Positions 1 to 7,480 of a stretch of 64,000 bases of DNA are shown in pieces. The DNA is taken from NCBI RefSeq assembly GCF_009849585.1, contig NZ_VCRN01000001.1:248001-312000 (forward strand). The letters run 5' to 3'. Made by a program: the position numbers and the translations under genes. The stretch is from Bacillus sp. ZZV12-4809. GTDB taxonomy: Bacteria > Bacillota > Bacilli > Bacillales > Cytobacillaceae. Under the pieces are notes generated by a model, which did not search any database, was not told the DNA's origin, and saw nothing but the letters and a program-made list of their open reading frames with translations. The number at the start of each line of letters is the position of its first letter. Within the stretch, counting starts at the first letter, position 1.

Positions 1-524
1 TTCTTTGTAACTCGCTGCAGGTATACTTCAAATAACTTTCTATCTTCAGCAAACAAAGGAGTGGGGTTTATTTTAAAAGAAAGCAGGTCCTCTATCCCCC
101 AAGGAGCCGTTAGTATGATATTGTATTTGTCATCAAGTTTTAGCCCGAGTGCAGTAGCTGTTTCAGGAAATTTCGAGATCGCATCCACTGATGAAGTATA
201 TGGGGGTAGGTCATTAAGCAGATGCATTCTTGCCTCATTTTTAACAGACCAGGGCACTTGGGGCAGAAGGGATTTAAGCTTGGACTCGAGTACTTTTTCC
301 GTTTCTTCTCTAAGGTCATTCTTATTAAAATAGACGACATCCACATCCGGCAAATGGGTTCTATTCCTGAATCCATGAAGAGTATCCCATACTTTTGCCC
401 TCACAAAGCCGGCACATACCCACCAGTCAGGGAGGTTTAATGACTTTGCGGCTAAAAGGATATCCATCATCCATTGGTCCTCTTTTACCAGCTTCACGAT
501 ATCTTCTTCTGTTTTAATCTGCAT
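1..524 (-). CDS. Nucleotidyltransferase family protein (DUF925-like), 3' end outside window
   Basis: The reverse strand is open from an ATG at 524 to the left edge, about 174 codons with no stop. The reading begins MQIKTEEDIVKLVKED and contains WWVCAGFVRAKVWD followed by LPDVDVVYFN, the pattern of the COG3575/PF06042 nucleotidyltransferase family (G-[FY]-[VI]-R and a D-x-D metal-binding pair). Family members are about 190 aa, so only the C-terminus is missing. The start overlaps the 3' end of the upstream Nudix gene by 11 bp, so the two are probably co-translated. The substrate of this family is not known to me. The family call is good; the function is open. Confidence 0.8.
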   Translation of the reverse strand, partial: MQIKTEEDIVKLVKEDQWMMDILLAAKSLNLPDWWVCAGFVRAKVWDTLHGFRNRTHLPDVDVVYFNKNDLREETEKVLESKLKSLLPQVPWSVKNEARMHLLNDLPPYTSSVDAISKFPETATALGLKLDDKYNIILTAPWGIEDLLSFKINPTPLFAEDRKLFEVYLQRVTK

Positions 525-1146
525 ATTCCCTCTCCATCTCCCGAATCGAATGCAGTACCCGCCTGTAATAGTAATCCTCATGCGGAACAAAGTCGTCTTT
601 GCACACTTTTATAGAGGATGTGACTCTTTCATCGCGTTCAATCTGAAATCCCTCTGCCTGGATATGATCTCTTCCTTCAAACCAGAGCTCATGGAAGTCT
701 TCCAGGTCAATCCGGTAGATTCCCGTTACTTCCTCCAGCTGCGGCTTGAACTCCTCCAGAGTATGGCCGCTGGGATATAGAAATACATTCGCCAGTTCTT
801 TGTCGATAAAATTTTCTTTCTCTGCCATATAATCGATGACGCCCAATGGCACCAAATCCGTAAAATCAACTTGAATCCCCAGTTCTTCCTCCACTTCCCT
901 CAGCCCGTCCATGACTGATTCATGGCTCATAAGATGGCCTGCAGCGGTTATGTCCAGTAATCCCGGGTAATCCTTTTTGTCTTTGCTGCGGTATTGAAAA
1001 TAAATATATTCCTTTTCTTCTTGTCTATCGATGAACCAGCAGTGAAAGGTTTCATGCCAGAGTCCTTTTATGTGTACCTCTTCTCGGGAAGCAACACCAA
1101 TCTGATTCCGATTTTCATCAAATATATTCAGCATTTCTGTCTCCAA
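514..1146 (-). CDS. Nudix hydrolase
   Basis: A 210-aa protein of the Nudix superfamily, which hydrolyses nucleoside diphosphates linked to another moiety. The Nudix box is visible at about residues 70-90 as GHLMSHE...REVEEELGI. It has six rather than the canonical seven residues between the first Glu and REVxEE, a spacing I associate with the IPP-isomerase-like branch. The start is TTG at 1146, directly abutting the TAA of the upstream DUF2268 gene. A CAGGAGG site inside that gene's last codons sits 8 bases upstream, so translation is probably coupled. The 3' end overlaps the next gene by 11 bp. The substrate cannot be read from the sequence. Confidence 0.88.
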   Translation of the reverse strand: METEMLNIFDENRNQIGVASREEVHIKGLWHETFHCWFIDRQEEKEYIYFQYRSKDKKDYPGLLDITAAGHLMSHESVMDGLREVEEELGIQVDFTDLVPLGVIDYMAEKENFIDKELANVFLYPSGHTLEEFKPQLEEVTGIYRIDLEDFHELWFEGRDHIQAEGFQIERDERVTSSIKVCKDDFVPHEDYYYRRVLHSIREMEREYAD

Positions 1147-2070
1147 TTACATGTCCTCCTGGATCATATATCGATTAAGCAGTTCAACCGGATCTATATG
1201 AAATAAATCCCGGTACCTTGTGATTTTTTCCTGTTCTGCGTAATGCCTTACCATTTTATAAGCAAAAGAATAGCCAGAAAATATGGGGATGCCCATTTCC
1301 TTATCACCAAAACAGATTTTACTTTTTAACACACCGTCTGCTGTATGCAGATTCTGCCTGGCAATTTCCAAATAGCGATGCTCGGCTTCCTCAGTGAAGC
1401 TTTCCTTCCACCACCGCTTATCCCTATAAAGCGAAAGACTGAAATACTCAGCGCACCCCTCCATTTTATACCAGTCAGCGAGAGTAAAGGTTTCTAGTGT
1501 AAGATTGTAGATCGGATTTTCAGGGCAAGCATGATGGAGCTCATGGGCAAGCATATATTTTAAAAAGTCGGGGTCCGGCTGCGGCGGAATGGCAAGGAAA
1601 ATAGTATCTGGACCTATAGTGTAGCCATTTGTCCACAGGGATTGATCTATATTCTGAAACCACGGGAAAGGCAGAGAAGGCACAATTGTTATAGACAGGC
1701 TTTTAAAGTGAAGCTGCCTCATAGCTGCCTTACACGTTTCATCGGCGATGGCTGCGATCTCCTCGGGATTCCAGCTGTACTCAGGGAGCCTCTCTGCTGA
1801 CAAGGCTTCAAATTTAAAAAGCTGAAACCTTTTTGCCAGCTGCTCCCAGTTTTGCATCCACGATTTCCTGCCGATCAGGGGGCTGAACTCCGCTTGAAGG
1901 TAACGGTTCATATCCAGGCGGTTTTCCAGGAGGCGGGCTGGTGTGATTTGGTTCAGCGTGAATCCCATGAATAATCTCTCCTTTTCCGGAACTAATTTCA
2001 ATAAACTTTCGACAGACTGCTTTGAAAAGCCTGTGCTTTTTTTGAAAAATTCAAACAGGCTATTTTTCAT
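1147..2070 (-). CDS. DUF2268 predicted Zn-dependent protease
   Basis: A 307-aa protein without signal peptide. The C-terminal half holds an HExxH zinc-protease motif, MLAHELHHAC, followed by a downstream Glu in KMEGCAEYFSLSLY, matching the DUF2268 family (COG5504, predicted Zn-dependent proteases). The N-terminal part is helical. The ATG has only a weak AAAGAG site. It is the first gene of a compact leftward operon with the Nudix and nucleotidyltransferase genes and is divergent from the LytS-type kinase gene 55 bp away. The activity is inferred from motifs only. Confidence 0.78.
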   Translation of the reverse strand: MKNSLFEFFKKSTGFSKQSVESLLKLVPEKERLFMGFTLNQITPARLLENRLDMNRYLQAEFSPLIGRKSWMQNWEQLAKRFQLFKFEALSAERLPEYSWNPEEIAAIADETCKAAMRQLHFKSLSITIVPSLPFPWFQNIDQSLWTNGYTIGPDTIFLAIPPQPDPDFLKYMLAHELHHACPENPIYNLTLETFTLADWYKMEGCAEYFSLSLYRDKRWWKESFTEEAEHRYLEIARQNLHTADGVLKSKICFGDKEMGIPIFSGYSFAYKMVRHYAEQEKITRYRDLFHIDPVELLNRYMIQEDM

Positions 2071-2125
2071 TTACTCTTTAATCTATTAAAATAATGATAA
2101 AAGAATTTCTTAAAGGGGCTTACTA

Positions 2126-3895
2126 ATGCTGGAACTGCTGATTACGATGCTGGAGAGGCTTGGGATCATTGTCACTATTGCACTGATTCTGACAAGGTTC
2201 CGCTTTTTCAGAGAGATGATTTATGGCGAAAGATTAAAAAGGCAGCAGGAGTATAAAGCCATTCTTTTTTTCGGATTCTTTGGCATCATTGGAACCTATT
2301 CCGGCCTGGCTTTTAATACAGACACTCTGCAGTTTAACCGCTGGGCATCCGAGCTTGCTTCAGATGAAGCCATTGCCAATTCCAGGGTGATCGGGGTCGT
2401 GCTCGCCGGATTGCTTGGCGGCCCTAAAGTAGGAATTGGTGCGGGTATTATCGCAGGATTCCACCGATTTACACTTGGCGGCTTTACCGGGATTGCCTGC
2501 GGCCTTGCATCCATAGTAGCCGGGCTGCTTGCCGGCTTTTTCCGCCGAAAGAACGAACATGTAAAGCTGTCATCAGCCTTCTTCATTGGTGCTGCGGCAG
2601 AAGCCGTGCAAATGCTGATTATCCTTGGAATATCACGGCCCATGGAAAAAGCGGTGGCGCTTGTTGAAATGATCGGGATTCCCATGATTATAGCAAATGG
2701 ACTTGGCAGCGCATTATTCCTCCTGATCATAAAAAATGTCATTAACGAAGAAGAAAAAGCAGGTGCTTTTCATGCACAGAAAACGCTGCGTATTGCAGAT
2801 CAGACCCTTGCTCACCTTCGGGAAGGGATTAATCATAAATCCGCACTGGCTGTCTGCCAGATCTTACATAAGGAACTTCAAATGAAAGCAGTGGCGATCA
2901 CCAATCACACTGAAATCCTGGCCCATGTCGGCCTTGGAAATGACCACCACCGTTCCGGAAGCCCGATTCAGACCCGGATCACACGTGATGTCATTGAGCA
3001 CGGTGAAATTATGGCTGCAAATGACCGGACCATTCACTGCCGGCAGGATAACTGTCCACTTGGTGCTGCCATTGTCGCTCCTTTAAAGCTGCGGGGTGAA
3101 ACCATTGGAACGCTAAAGTTTTACTTCACTTCGGAAAAAGAAATGACCAATCTCGTGATGGAGCTGATCTCCGGACTAAGTGTACTGCTCAGCAATCAGC
3201 TCGAAATCGCTGAGGCTGATAAAGCCTACCAGCTGGCAAAGGAAGCTGAAATTAAAGCGCTGCAGGCGCAAATATCACCGCATTTTTTATTTAATTCATT
3301 AAATACGATCATTTCCCTTGTGAGGATTGAGCCTGCTCAGGCACGGAAATTGCTTGTATCGCTCTCACACTTTCTGCGGCAGAACCTGACCGCTACAACA
3401 GTCAGCTGTACGACCCTTGAACAGGAGCTCAGACATGTAAAGGCCTATTTGTCCATAGAGGAAACCCGGTTTGTGGATCGGCTAGAGGTCCTATATGACA
3501 TTGAGGAAGAGGCCCTTTTGGAGAGAATTCCGCCGCTCACTCTGCAGCCGATTGTGGAAAACGCCGTAAAGCATGGGATTAAAGACAAAGAACAGGACTG
3601 TCTCATTAAAATCGAAATCATGAAACGGGATGGAGTAACGATAGTTAAAGTCGAGGACAATGGACAGGGTATGAGCAAAGAGCGAGCTGACCAAATTGGG
3701 AAAGAAACCCTTACGTCAAAATCGGGGTCCGGACTTGCACTCTATAATATTAACCGCCGGCTGACGATGATGTTTGGTGAAAAGGCTTCCCTTCAAATTG
3801 CCAGCACGCCTGGCGTCGGCACTGTCATACAATTCGCCATTCCACAAACGGAGGAAAAAATTGATGGACAAAACGATTCGGGCCTTAATTGCTGA
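2126..3895 (+). CDS. lytS: LytS/BtsS-type sensor histidine kinase
   Basis: A 589-aa membrane kinase. Residues 1-200 form the multi-span 5TM-5TMR_LYT sensor. A GAF-like region follows (about 230-360), then a His_kinase domain with QISPHFLFNSLN (phospho-acceptor His near residue 385) and an HATPase domain with VENAVKHGI and VEDNGQGM. The RBS AAAGGGGC precedes the ATG by 7 bases. The gene overlaps the response-regulator gene by 32 bp. Kinases of this class in E. coli (BtsS, YpdA) and B. subtilis (LytS) sense extracellular pyruvate or related signals and drive expression of an adjacent carrier. The CstA-family gene downstream fits this, so a pyruvate-type signal is likely but inferred. Confidence 0.9.
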   Translation: MLELLITMLERLGIIVTIALILTRFRFFREMIYGERLKRQQEYKAILFFGFFGIIGTYSGLAFNTDTLQFNRWASELASDEAIANSRVIGVVLAGLLGGPKVGIGAGIIAGFHRFTLGGFTGIACGLASIVAGLLAGFFRRKNEHVKLSSAFFIGAAAEAVQMLIILGISRPMEKAVALVEMIGIPMIIANGLGSALFLLIIKNVINEEEKAGAFHAQKTLRIADQTLAHLREGINHKSALAVCQILHKELQMKAVAITNHTEILAHVGLGNDHHRSGSPIQTRITRDVIEHGEIMAANDRTIHCRQDNCPLGAAIVAPLKLRGETIGTLKFYFTSEKEMTNLVMELISGLSVLLSNQLEIAEADKAYQLAKEAEIKALQAQISPHFLFNSLNTIISLVRIEPAQARKLLVSLSHFLRQNLTATTVSCTTLEQELRHVKAYLSIEETRFVDRLEVLYDIEEEALLERIPPLTLQPIVENAVKHGIKDKEQDCLIKIEIMKRDGVTIVKVEDNGQGMSKERADQIGKETLTSKSGSGLALYNINRRLTMMFGEKASLQIASTPGVGTVIQFAIPQTEEKIDGQNDSGLNC

Positions 3896-4595
3896 TGACG
3901 AACGCTACAGCAGAGATGAATTAAAGCATTTACTGGAGAATTTCCCTGCCATTCAGGTTGTCGGCGAGGCTGAATCAGGTGAAGCAGCGGTAATGAAAGC
4001 CATACAGCTTCAGCCGGATGTGGTTTTCCTGGATGTGGAGATGCCCAAAATGAACGGCATGGAAGCGGCCAAATCTCTGCACGAACTGAAAAAGGTGCCG
4101 CTTATCATCTTTGCAACAGCCTACCCGCAGTTTGCTGCTGAAGCCTTCCGCTATGAAGCCACCGATTATTTACTGAAGCCCTACGATGAAGAACAGCTCG
4201 AGCAGACGATCAGGCGTGTGGAAAAATTGATTAGCCGAAAAAAGGATCATGACATTGGCAAGCCTGCCGGCAAACTGGCAGTTGAAGAAGATGGGGAAAT
4301 TTTATACCTGGAGCCAAAAGATATCCTCTATATCGGCCGGGACGAAAAAGTATCCAGAATCATTACCAAAACCGGAGAGCACGAAACCAAAATCCCGCTA
4401 AAGGACTTGGAGAGCAGGCTCTTGCCATTTTCTTTTTTCAGGATTCATAAAAGTTACTTGGTAAACCTGGACTATGTAACCAGACTGACTCCCTGGTTTA
4501 ACGGTGCCTATCAGCTTGAGATGGAAGGCCGGGAAGAACTCTTGTCTGTGAGCAGGAACTATGTAAAAGCACTGCGGGTGCGATTGGAATTGTGA
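3864..4595 (+). CDS. lytR: LytTR-family response regulator
   Basis: A 243-aa regulator with an N-terminal receiver (acidic pair DD at 11-12, phospho-acceptor Asp near 57 in VVFLDVEMP, switch Lys in LLKPYDEE) and a C-terminal LytTR DNA-binding domain (about 140-243, FFRIHKSYLVNLDYV). I use the ATG at 3864 rather than the longer frame from 3774, because GGAGG at 3850 lies 9 bases upstream and the product then begins directly with the receiver fold. It overlaps the kinase gene by 32 bp and is followed by a strong terminator. The likely target is the cstA-type gene 250 bp downstream. The symbol is used in the general sense; lytT is a synonym. Confidence 0.9.
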   Translation: MDKTIRALIADDERYSRDELKHLLENFPAIQVVGEAESGEAAVMKAIQLQPDVVFLDVEMPKMNGMEAAKSLHELKKVPLIIFATAYPQFAAEAFRYEATDYLLKPYDEEQLEQTIRRVEKLISRKKDHDIGKPAGKLAVEEDGEILYLEPKDILYIGRDEKVSRIITKTGEHETKIPLKDLESRLLPFSFFRIHKSYLVNLDYVTRLTPWFNGAYQLEMEGREELLSVSRNYVKALRVRLEL

Positions 4596-4596
4596 T

Positions 4597-4620
4597 AAAA
4601 GCACCGGAAACGGTGCTTTT
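4597..4620 (+). terminator. Rho-independent terminator after lytSR
   Basis: AAAAGCACCG, a GAAA tetraloop and CGGTGCTTTT form a perfect 10-bp stem ending in T residues. It begins 2 bases after the lytR stop codon and separates lytSR from the permease gene. Confidence 0.9.
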
Positions 4621-4784
4621 TCCTATGTGCGGGACTTCAGTTGTTCTTATTTTAGGCTCACTACATATCGCCTCAGGTCCGCCACTGCAAATAAAGGAAA
4701 TTTTCAAATCATTCGTACCCTTCTCTGCATCTTAATCCTCCTCTATTGCCTTTTAATCTTCATTTATTACATGTTGGACACAAA

Positions 4785-4833
4785 TTGTTCAAATCTTCTC
4801 GTTATTTTATATAATTTATGTAAACGCATTCAT
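4785..4833 (+). promoter_or_regulatory. cstA promoter region with CcpA cre box
   Basis: ATGTAAACGCATTCAT at 4818-4833 matches the Bacillus cre consensus WTGNAANCGNWWNCAW at every defined position. It lies just downstream of a plausible sigma-A promoter (TTGTTC at 4785; TATAAT at 4810-4815, with a long 19-base spacing, or TATATA at 4808 with 17) and ends 7 bases before the RBS. CcpA bound there would block transcription in glucose, which suits a carbon-starvation carrier. The cre call is strong; the promoter hexamers are less certain. Confidence 0.72.
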
Positions 4834-4847
4834 AAAGGGGGATATAT

Positions 4848-6299
4848 ATGATTACTTTTTTAACCTGTATTGCACTTTTAATTGTAGGTTATTTTACGTA
4901 CGGCAAGTTTGTTGAAAAAGTCTTCGGTGTGAAGCAGGAACGTACGACGCCTGCCTATACACATGCTGACGGTGTAGATTACATCGCTATGAGCACACCA
5001 AAGAACTCTTTAATACAGCTATTGAATATTGCGGGGACTGGTCCGATTTTCGGCCCGATTATGGGAGCGCTTTACGGACCTGTCGCTTTTATCTGGATCG
5101 TGGTCGGCTGTATTTTTGCCGGTGCTGTTCATGATTATTTAACAGGAATGATTTCCATCCGCAACCGAGGCGCCCATTTGCCTGAGCTTGCGAGTAAATT
5201 CCTCGGCAAAGTCATGAAGCATGTTGTGAACGCTTTCGCTGTTCTTCTGCTTCTTTTAGTTGGAACAGTCTTTGTTACTACTCCTGCTGACCTTCTTTAT
5301 GTGGTGATGGATCAAAAAATCTCATTAACGCTAATTATTGCTGCAATTTTCATCTATTATATTTTAGCGACATTACTGCCAGTTGATAAAATCATCGGCC
5401 GCCTGTACCCTTACTTTGGCGCCTTACTTTTAATCAGTGCCCTTGGTGTGGGGATAGGCTTAGTTGCAACCGGTGCTGAAATTCCGGAGATTTCTTTGCA
5501 GAATTTCCACCCGGCTAACGCACCGATATTCCCATTGCTGTTTTTCACAATCACGTGCGGTGCTCTTTCAGGATTCCATGCGACACAGACACCGATTATC
5601 TCCCGTACAACTCAGAACGAGAACCAGGGACGTAAAATTTTCTATGGCATGATGATTGCAGAAGGTGTTATTGCGATGATCTGGGCTGCTGCTGCCATGA
5701 GTTTATTTGATGGCTACAATGGATTAAGTGATTTCCTTGCCAACGGAGGCCCTGGTGCCGTGGTAAGTGAAGCTTCTACCCTAATGCTTGGTGCAATAGG
5801 CGGAACGCTTGCCATTCTTGGTGTTGTGGTCCTTCCAATTACATCTGGTGATACAGCATTCCGAAGTGCCCGAATGATCATTGCTGACTATATCAATTTC
5901 GCACAGAAGAAAATTTCAAGCCGTTTATGGATTGCGATTCCATTGTTTGCTGTTTCCTTGGCACTTACGCAAATCGACTTTAACATTCTATGGAGATACT
6001 TCAGCTGGGCTAACCAATCAACTGCAGTGATTGCACTGTTTGTCGGTGCCATGTACTTGTATATCGCGAAGAAAAATTACTGGATCTCGCTTATACCTGG
6101 AACATTCATGCTGCTGATGGTCTTAACGTATATCTTAAATGCACCTATCGGCTTCGGATTATCCTGGACTGCTGCCTGGATTGGCGGCGCGATCGGTACA
6201 ATTGCTCTTGTAGTCCTCTTCTTCTCCGCTGCTAAAAAAGCGCGGGCGAATAACCTGCCGCTTGAAGAAGATATTTCCGGCTGGAAGAGATCTGCATAA
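4848..6299 (+). CDS. cstA: CstA-family carbon starvation / pyruvate permease
   Basis: A 483-aa polytopic membrane protein with the CstA signatures: NIAGTGPIFGPIMGA near residue 60, VGCIFAGAVHDY, and GALSGFHATQTPIISRTT. It is shorter than E. coli CstA (about 700 aa), as usual for Bacillus homologues. Family members CstA and BtsT take up peptides and/or pyruvate with protons. RBS AAAGGGGG precedes the ATG. The preceding LytS/LytR pair and the cre box in the leader point to control by substrate and by glucose. The stop codon overlaps the ATG of a small membrane protein gene (TAATG), so the two are probably made together. Confidence 0.9.
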   Translation: MITFLTCIALLIVGYFTYGKFVEKVFGVKQERTTPAYTHADGVDYIAMSTPKNSLIQLLNIAGTGPIFGPIMGALYGPVAFIWIVVGCIFAGAVHDYLTGMISIRNRGAHLPELASKFLGKVMKHVVNAFAVLLLLLVGTVFVTTPADLLYVVMDQKISLTLIIAAIFIYYILATLLPVDKIIGRLYPYFGALLLISALGVGIGLVATGAEIPEISLQNFHPANAPIFPLLFFTITCGALSGFHATQTPIISRTTQNENQGRKIFYGMMIAEGVIAMIWAAAAMSLFDGYNGLSDFLANGGPGAVVSEASTLMLGAIGGTLAILGVVVLPITSGDTAFRSARMIIADYINFAQKKISSRLWIAIPLFAVSLALTQIDFNILWRYFSWANQSTAVIALFVGAMYLYIAKKNYWISLIPGTFMLLMVLTYILNAPIGFGLSWTAAWIGGAIGTIALVVLFFSAAKKARANNLPLEEDISGWKRSA

Positions 6300-6451
6300 T
6301 GGCCTGCTGCTCCCCCAATTACCGGGAAACAGTAAAGGAGGAAGAGAAGAAAATAAACGCGAAAGGTGAGGAGTCTCTCTCTCTTACTTCCAAATTGATT
6401 TTAACTGCAGTTATGTTATCAGGAGCAGGATTCTTCTTCTATTTAACTTAG
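6299..6451 (+). CDS. Small single-span protein translationally coupled to CstA
   Basis: A 50-aa frame starts in the TAATG that ends cstA (one shared base) and stops at 6451, directly before a terminator. The product begins MACCSPNYRETVKEEE, carries a charged middle section, and ends in a hydrophobic segment of about 18 residues (KLILTAVMLSGAGFFFYLT) suited to one membrane span. A paired Cys sits at residues 3-4. E. coli btsT and cstA are also followed by small genes (yjiX, ybdD), but this product does not resemble them. The coupling and the placement before the terminator support a real gene; an accessory role for the permease is inference. Confidence 0.7.
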   Translation: MACCSPNYRETVKEEEKKINAKGEESLSLTSKLILTAVMLSGAGFFFYLT

Positions 6452-6460
6452 TAATCTTGC

Positions 6461-6488
6461 AAAAGTGCACGTACATGCGTGCACTTTT
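6461..6488 (+). terminator. Terminator of the cstA unit
   Basis: An 11-bp perfect stem, AAAAGTGCACG and CGTGCACTTTT, with a TACATG loop. It lies 9 bases after the small coupled gene and so marks the end of the cstA transcript. Confidence 0.88.
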
Positions 6489-6514
6489 CCATTTACCAAA
6501 GGAGGCACTATAGT

Positions 6515-7435
6515 ATGAAAATATTAATTGTCGGAGCCGGCGCTATTGGCGGTTATTTTGGCGGAAGACTTCTGGAAAAAGGCGAGGATGTTACGTTTTT
6601 GGTGAGGGAGAAAAGAAAGCAGGAGCTTGAGAAATATGGACTGCTCGCTGAAAGTGTCCATGGAAAGATGGAGTTCTCTTCGGCGAAAATCATTCAGGCA
6701 GGAGAAAGTGCTGATGCATTCGATGTCATCCTGCTCTCCACAAAAGCTTATCATCTTGAAGGAGCCATCAGGGATATCCGCCCATACACAGGCAGCAAAA
6801 CCTTGATTCTTCCTCTCTTAAATGGAATTGCCCATATGGATCAGCTAATAGCTGCTTTTGGAGAAGAAAATGTTCTGGGCGGACTTTGCTTTATTGAAAC
6901 CACTCTTGGTGAAAATGGCAAAGTGATTCACACCAGCCCAGTCCATGACTTGGTTTTCGGGGAGCGTTCCGGTGAAAAAACAGAGCGAATTCTGAAGCTT
7001 CAAGAAACTTTTTCAGGTACAAAAGCAAACTTCCGCCTCTCTGAAAATATTGAACAGGAGTTGTGGCATAAGTACCTGTTTATCTCCACACTTTCCGGTG
7101 TCACCTCCCTGTTCCGTTCCCCAATCGGGCCGATTCGCGAGCAGTCATTCGGATTGAATTCAATTAAAGAGGTTTTGAAAGAGGTATCTGCCATTATGAG
7201 AGGCTTAGGTGCTCCGCTCGCTGATGGGATTGAAGAAGCCCAGGTGAAGAAAGTACATGAAATGGGCTATGAAATGAAATCCTCCCTGCAGCGGGATATG
7301 GAAAAAGGGCAGCCTATTGAAGCGGATCATTTCTTCGGGTACTTGCTGGAAAAGGCTGAACTGCTGGATATAGATGCTCCTGTTCTTGGAGCGATTTATG
7401 CGAACCTGCAAGTTTATGAGAAGAATAGTCTTTAA
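6515..7435 (+). CDS. 2-dehydropantoate 2-reductase family (ketopantoate reductase)
   Basis: A 306-aa NADPH-dependent reductase of the PanE/ApbA family; the classic member reduces ketopantoate to pantoate in CoA biosynthesis. The Rossmann motif GAGAIGGYFGGRL is at the N-terminus, ELWHKYLFISTLSGVTSL marks the start of the helical C-terminal domain, and SSLQRDMEKGQPIEADHFFGYLL is the family's substrate-site signature. The start is the ATG at 6515 behind AAGGAGG, not the upstream in-frame ATG at 6479, which lies inside the cstA terminator. It appears monocistronic. Bacilli often carry several paralogues, so the pantothenate role is likely but not certain. Confidence 0.85.
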   Translation: MKILIVGAGAIGGYFGGRLLEKGEDVTFLVREKRKQELEKYGLLAESVHGKMEFSSAKIIQAGESADAFDVILLSTKAYHLEGAIRDIRPYTGSKTLILPLLNGIAHMDQLIAAFGEENVLGGLCFIETTLGENGKVIHTSPVHDLVFGERSGEKTERILKLQETFSGTKANFRLSENIEQELWHKYLFISTLSGVTSLFRSPIGPIREQSFGLNSIKEVLKEVSAIMRGLGAPLADGIEEAQVKKVHEMGYEMKSSLQRDMEKGQPIEADHFFGYLLEKAELLDIDAPVLGAIYANLQVYEKNSL

Positions 7436-7442
7436 TAACAAA

Positions 7443-7475
7443 AATCCGAGCAGGCCACCCTGCTCGGATTTTTTA
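7443..7475. terminator. Bidirectional terminator
   Basis: A 12-bp stem AATCCGAGCAGG / CCTGCTCGGATT with a CCAC loop is flanked by A and T runs. It sits between convergent genes, the reductase ending at 7435 and the protease ending at 7481, and can serve both. Confidence 0.9.
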
Positions 7476-7480
7476 ATCTA

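Noticed and set aside
61-440. Plus-strand frames of 72-90 codons at the left edge
   Set aside because: They lie opposite a continuous minus-strand frame that reads as a recognisable nucleotidyltransferase.
2296-2742. A 148-codon minus-strand frame inside lytS
   Set aside because: Opposite-strand shadow of a membrane gene; no RBS and no family likeness.
4700-4800. Direct repeats TTCAAATC at 4703 and 4788 as LytTR sites for cstA
   Set aside because: They are 85 bases apart and do not fit the LytTR repeat consensus; not strong enough to list as operators.
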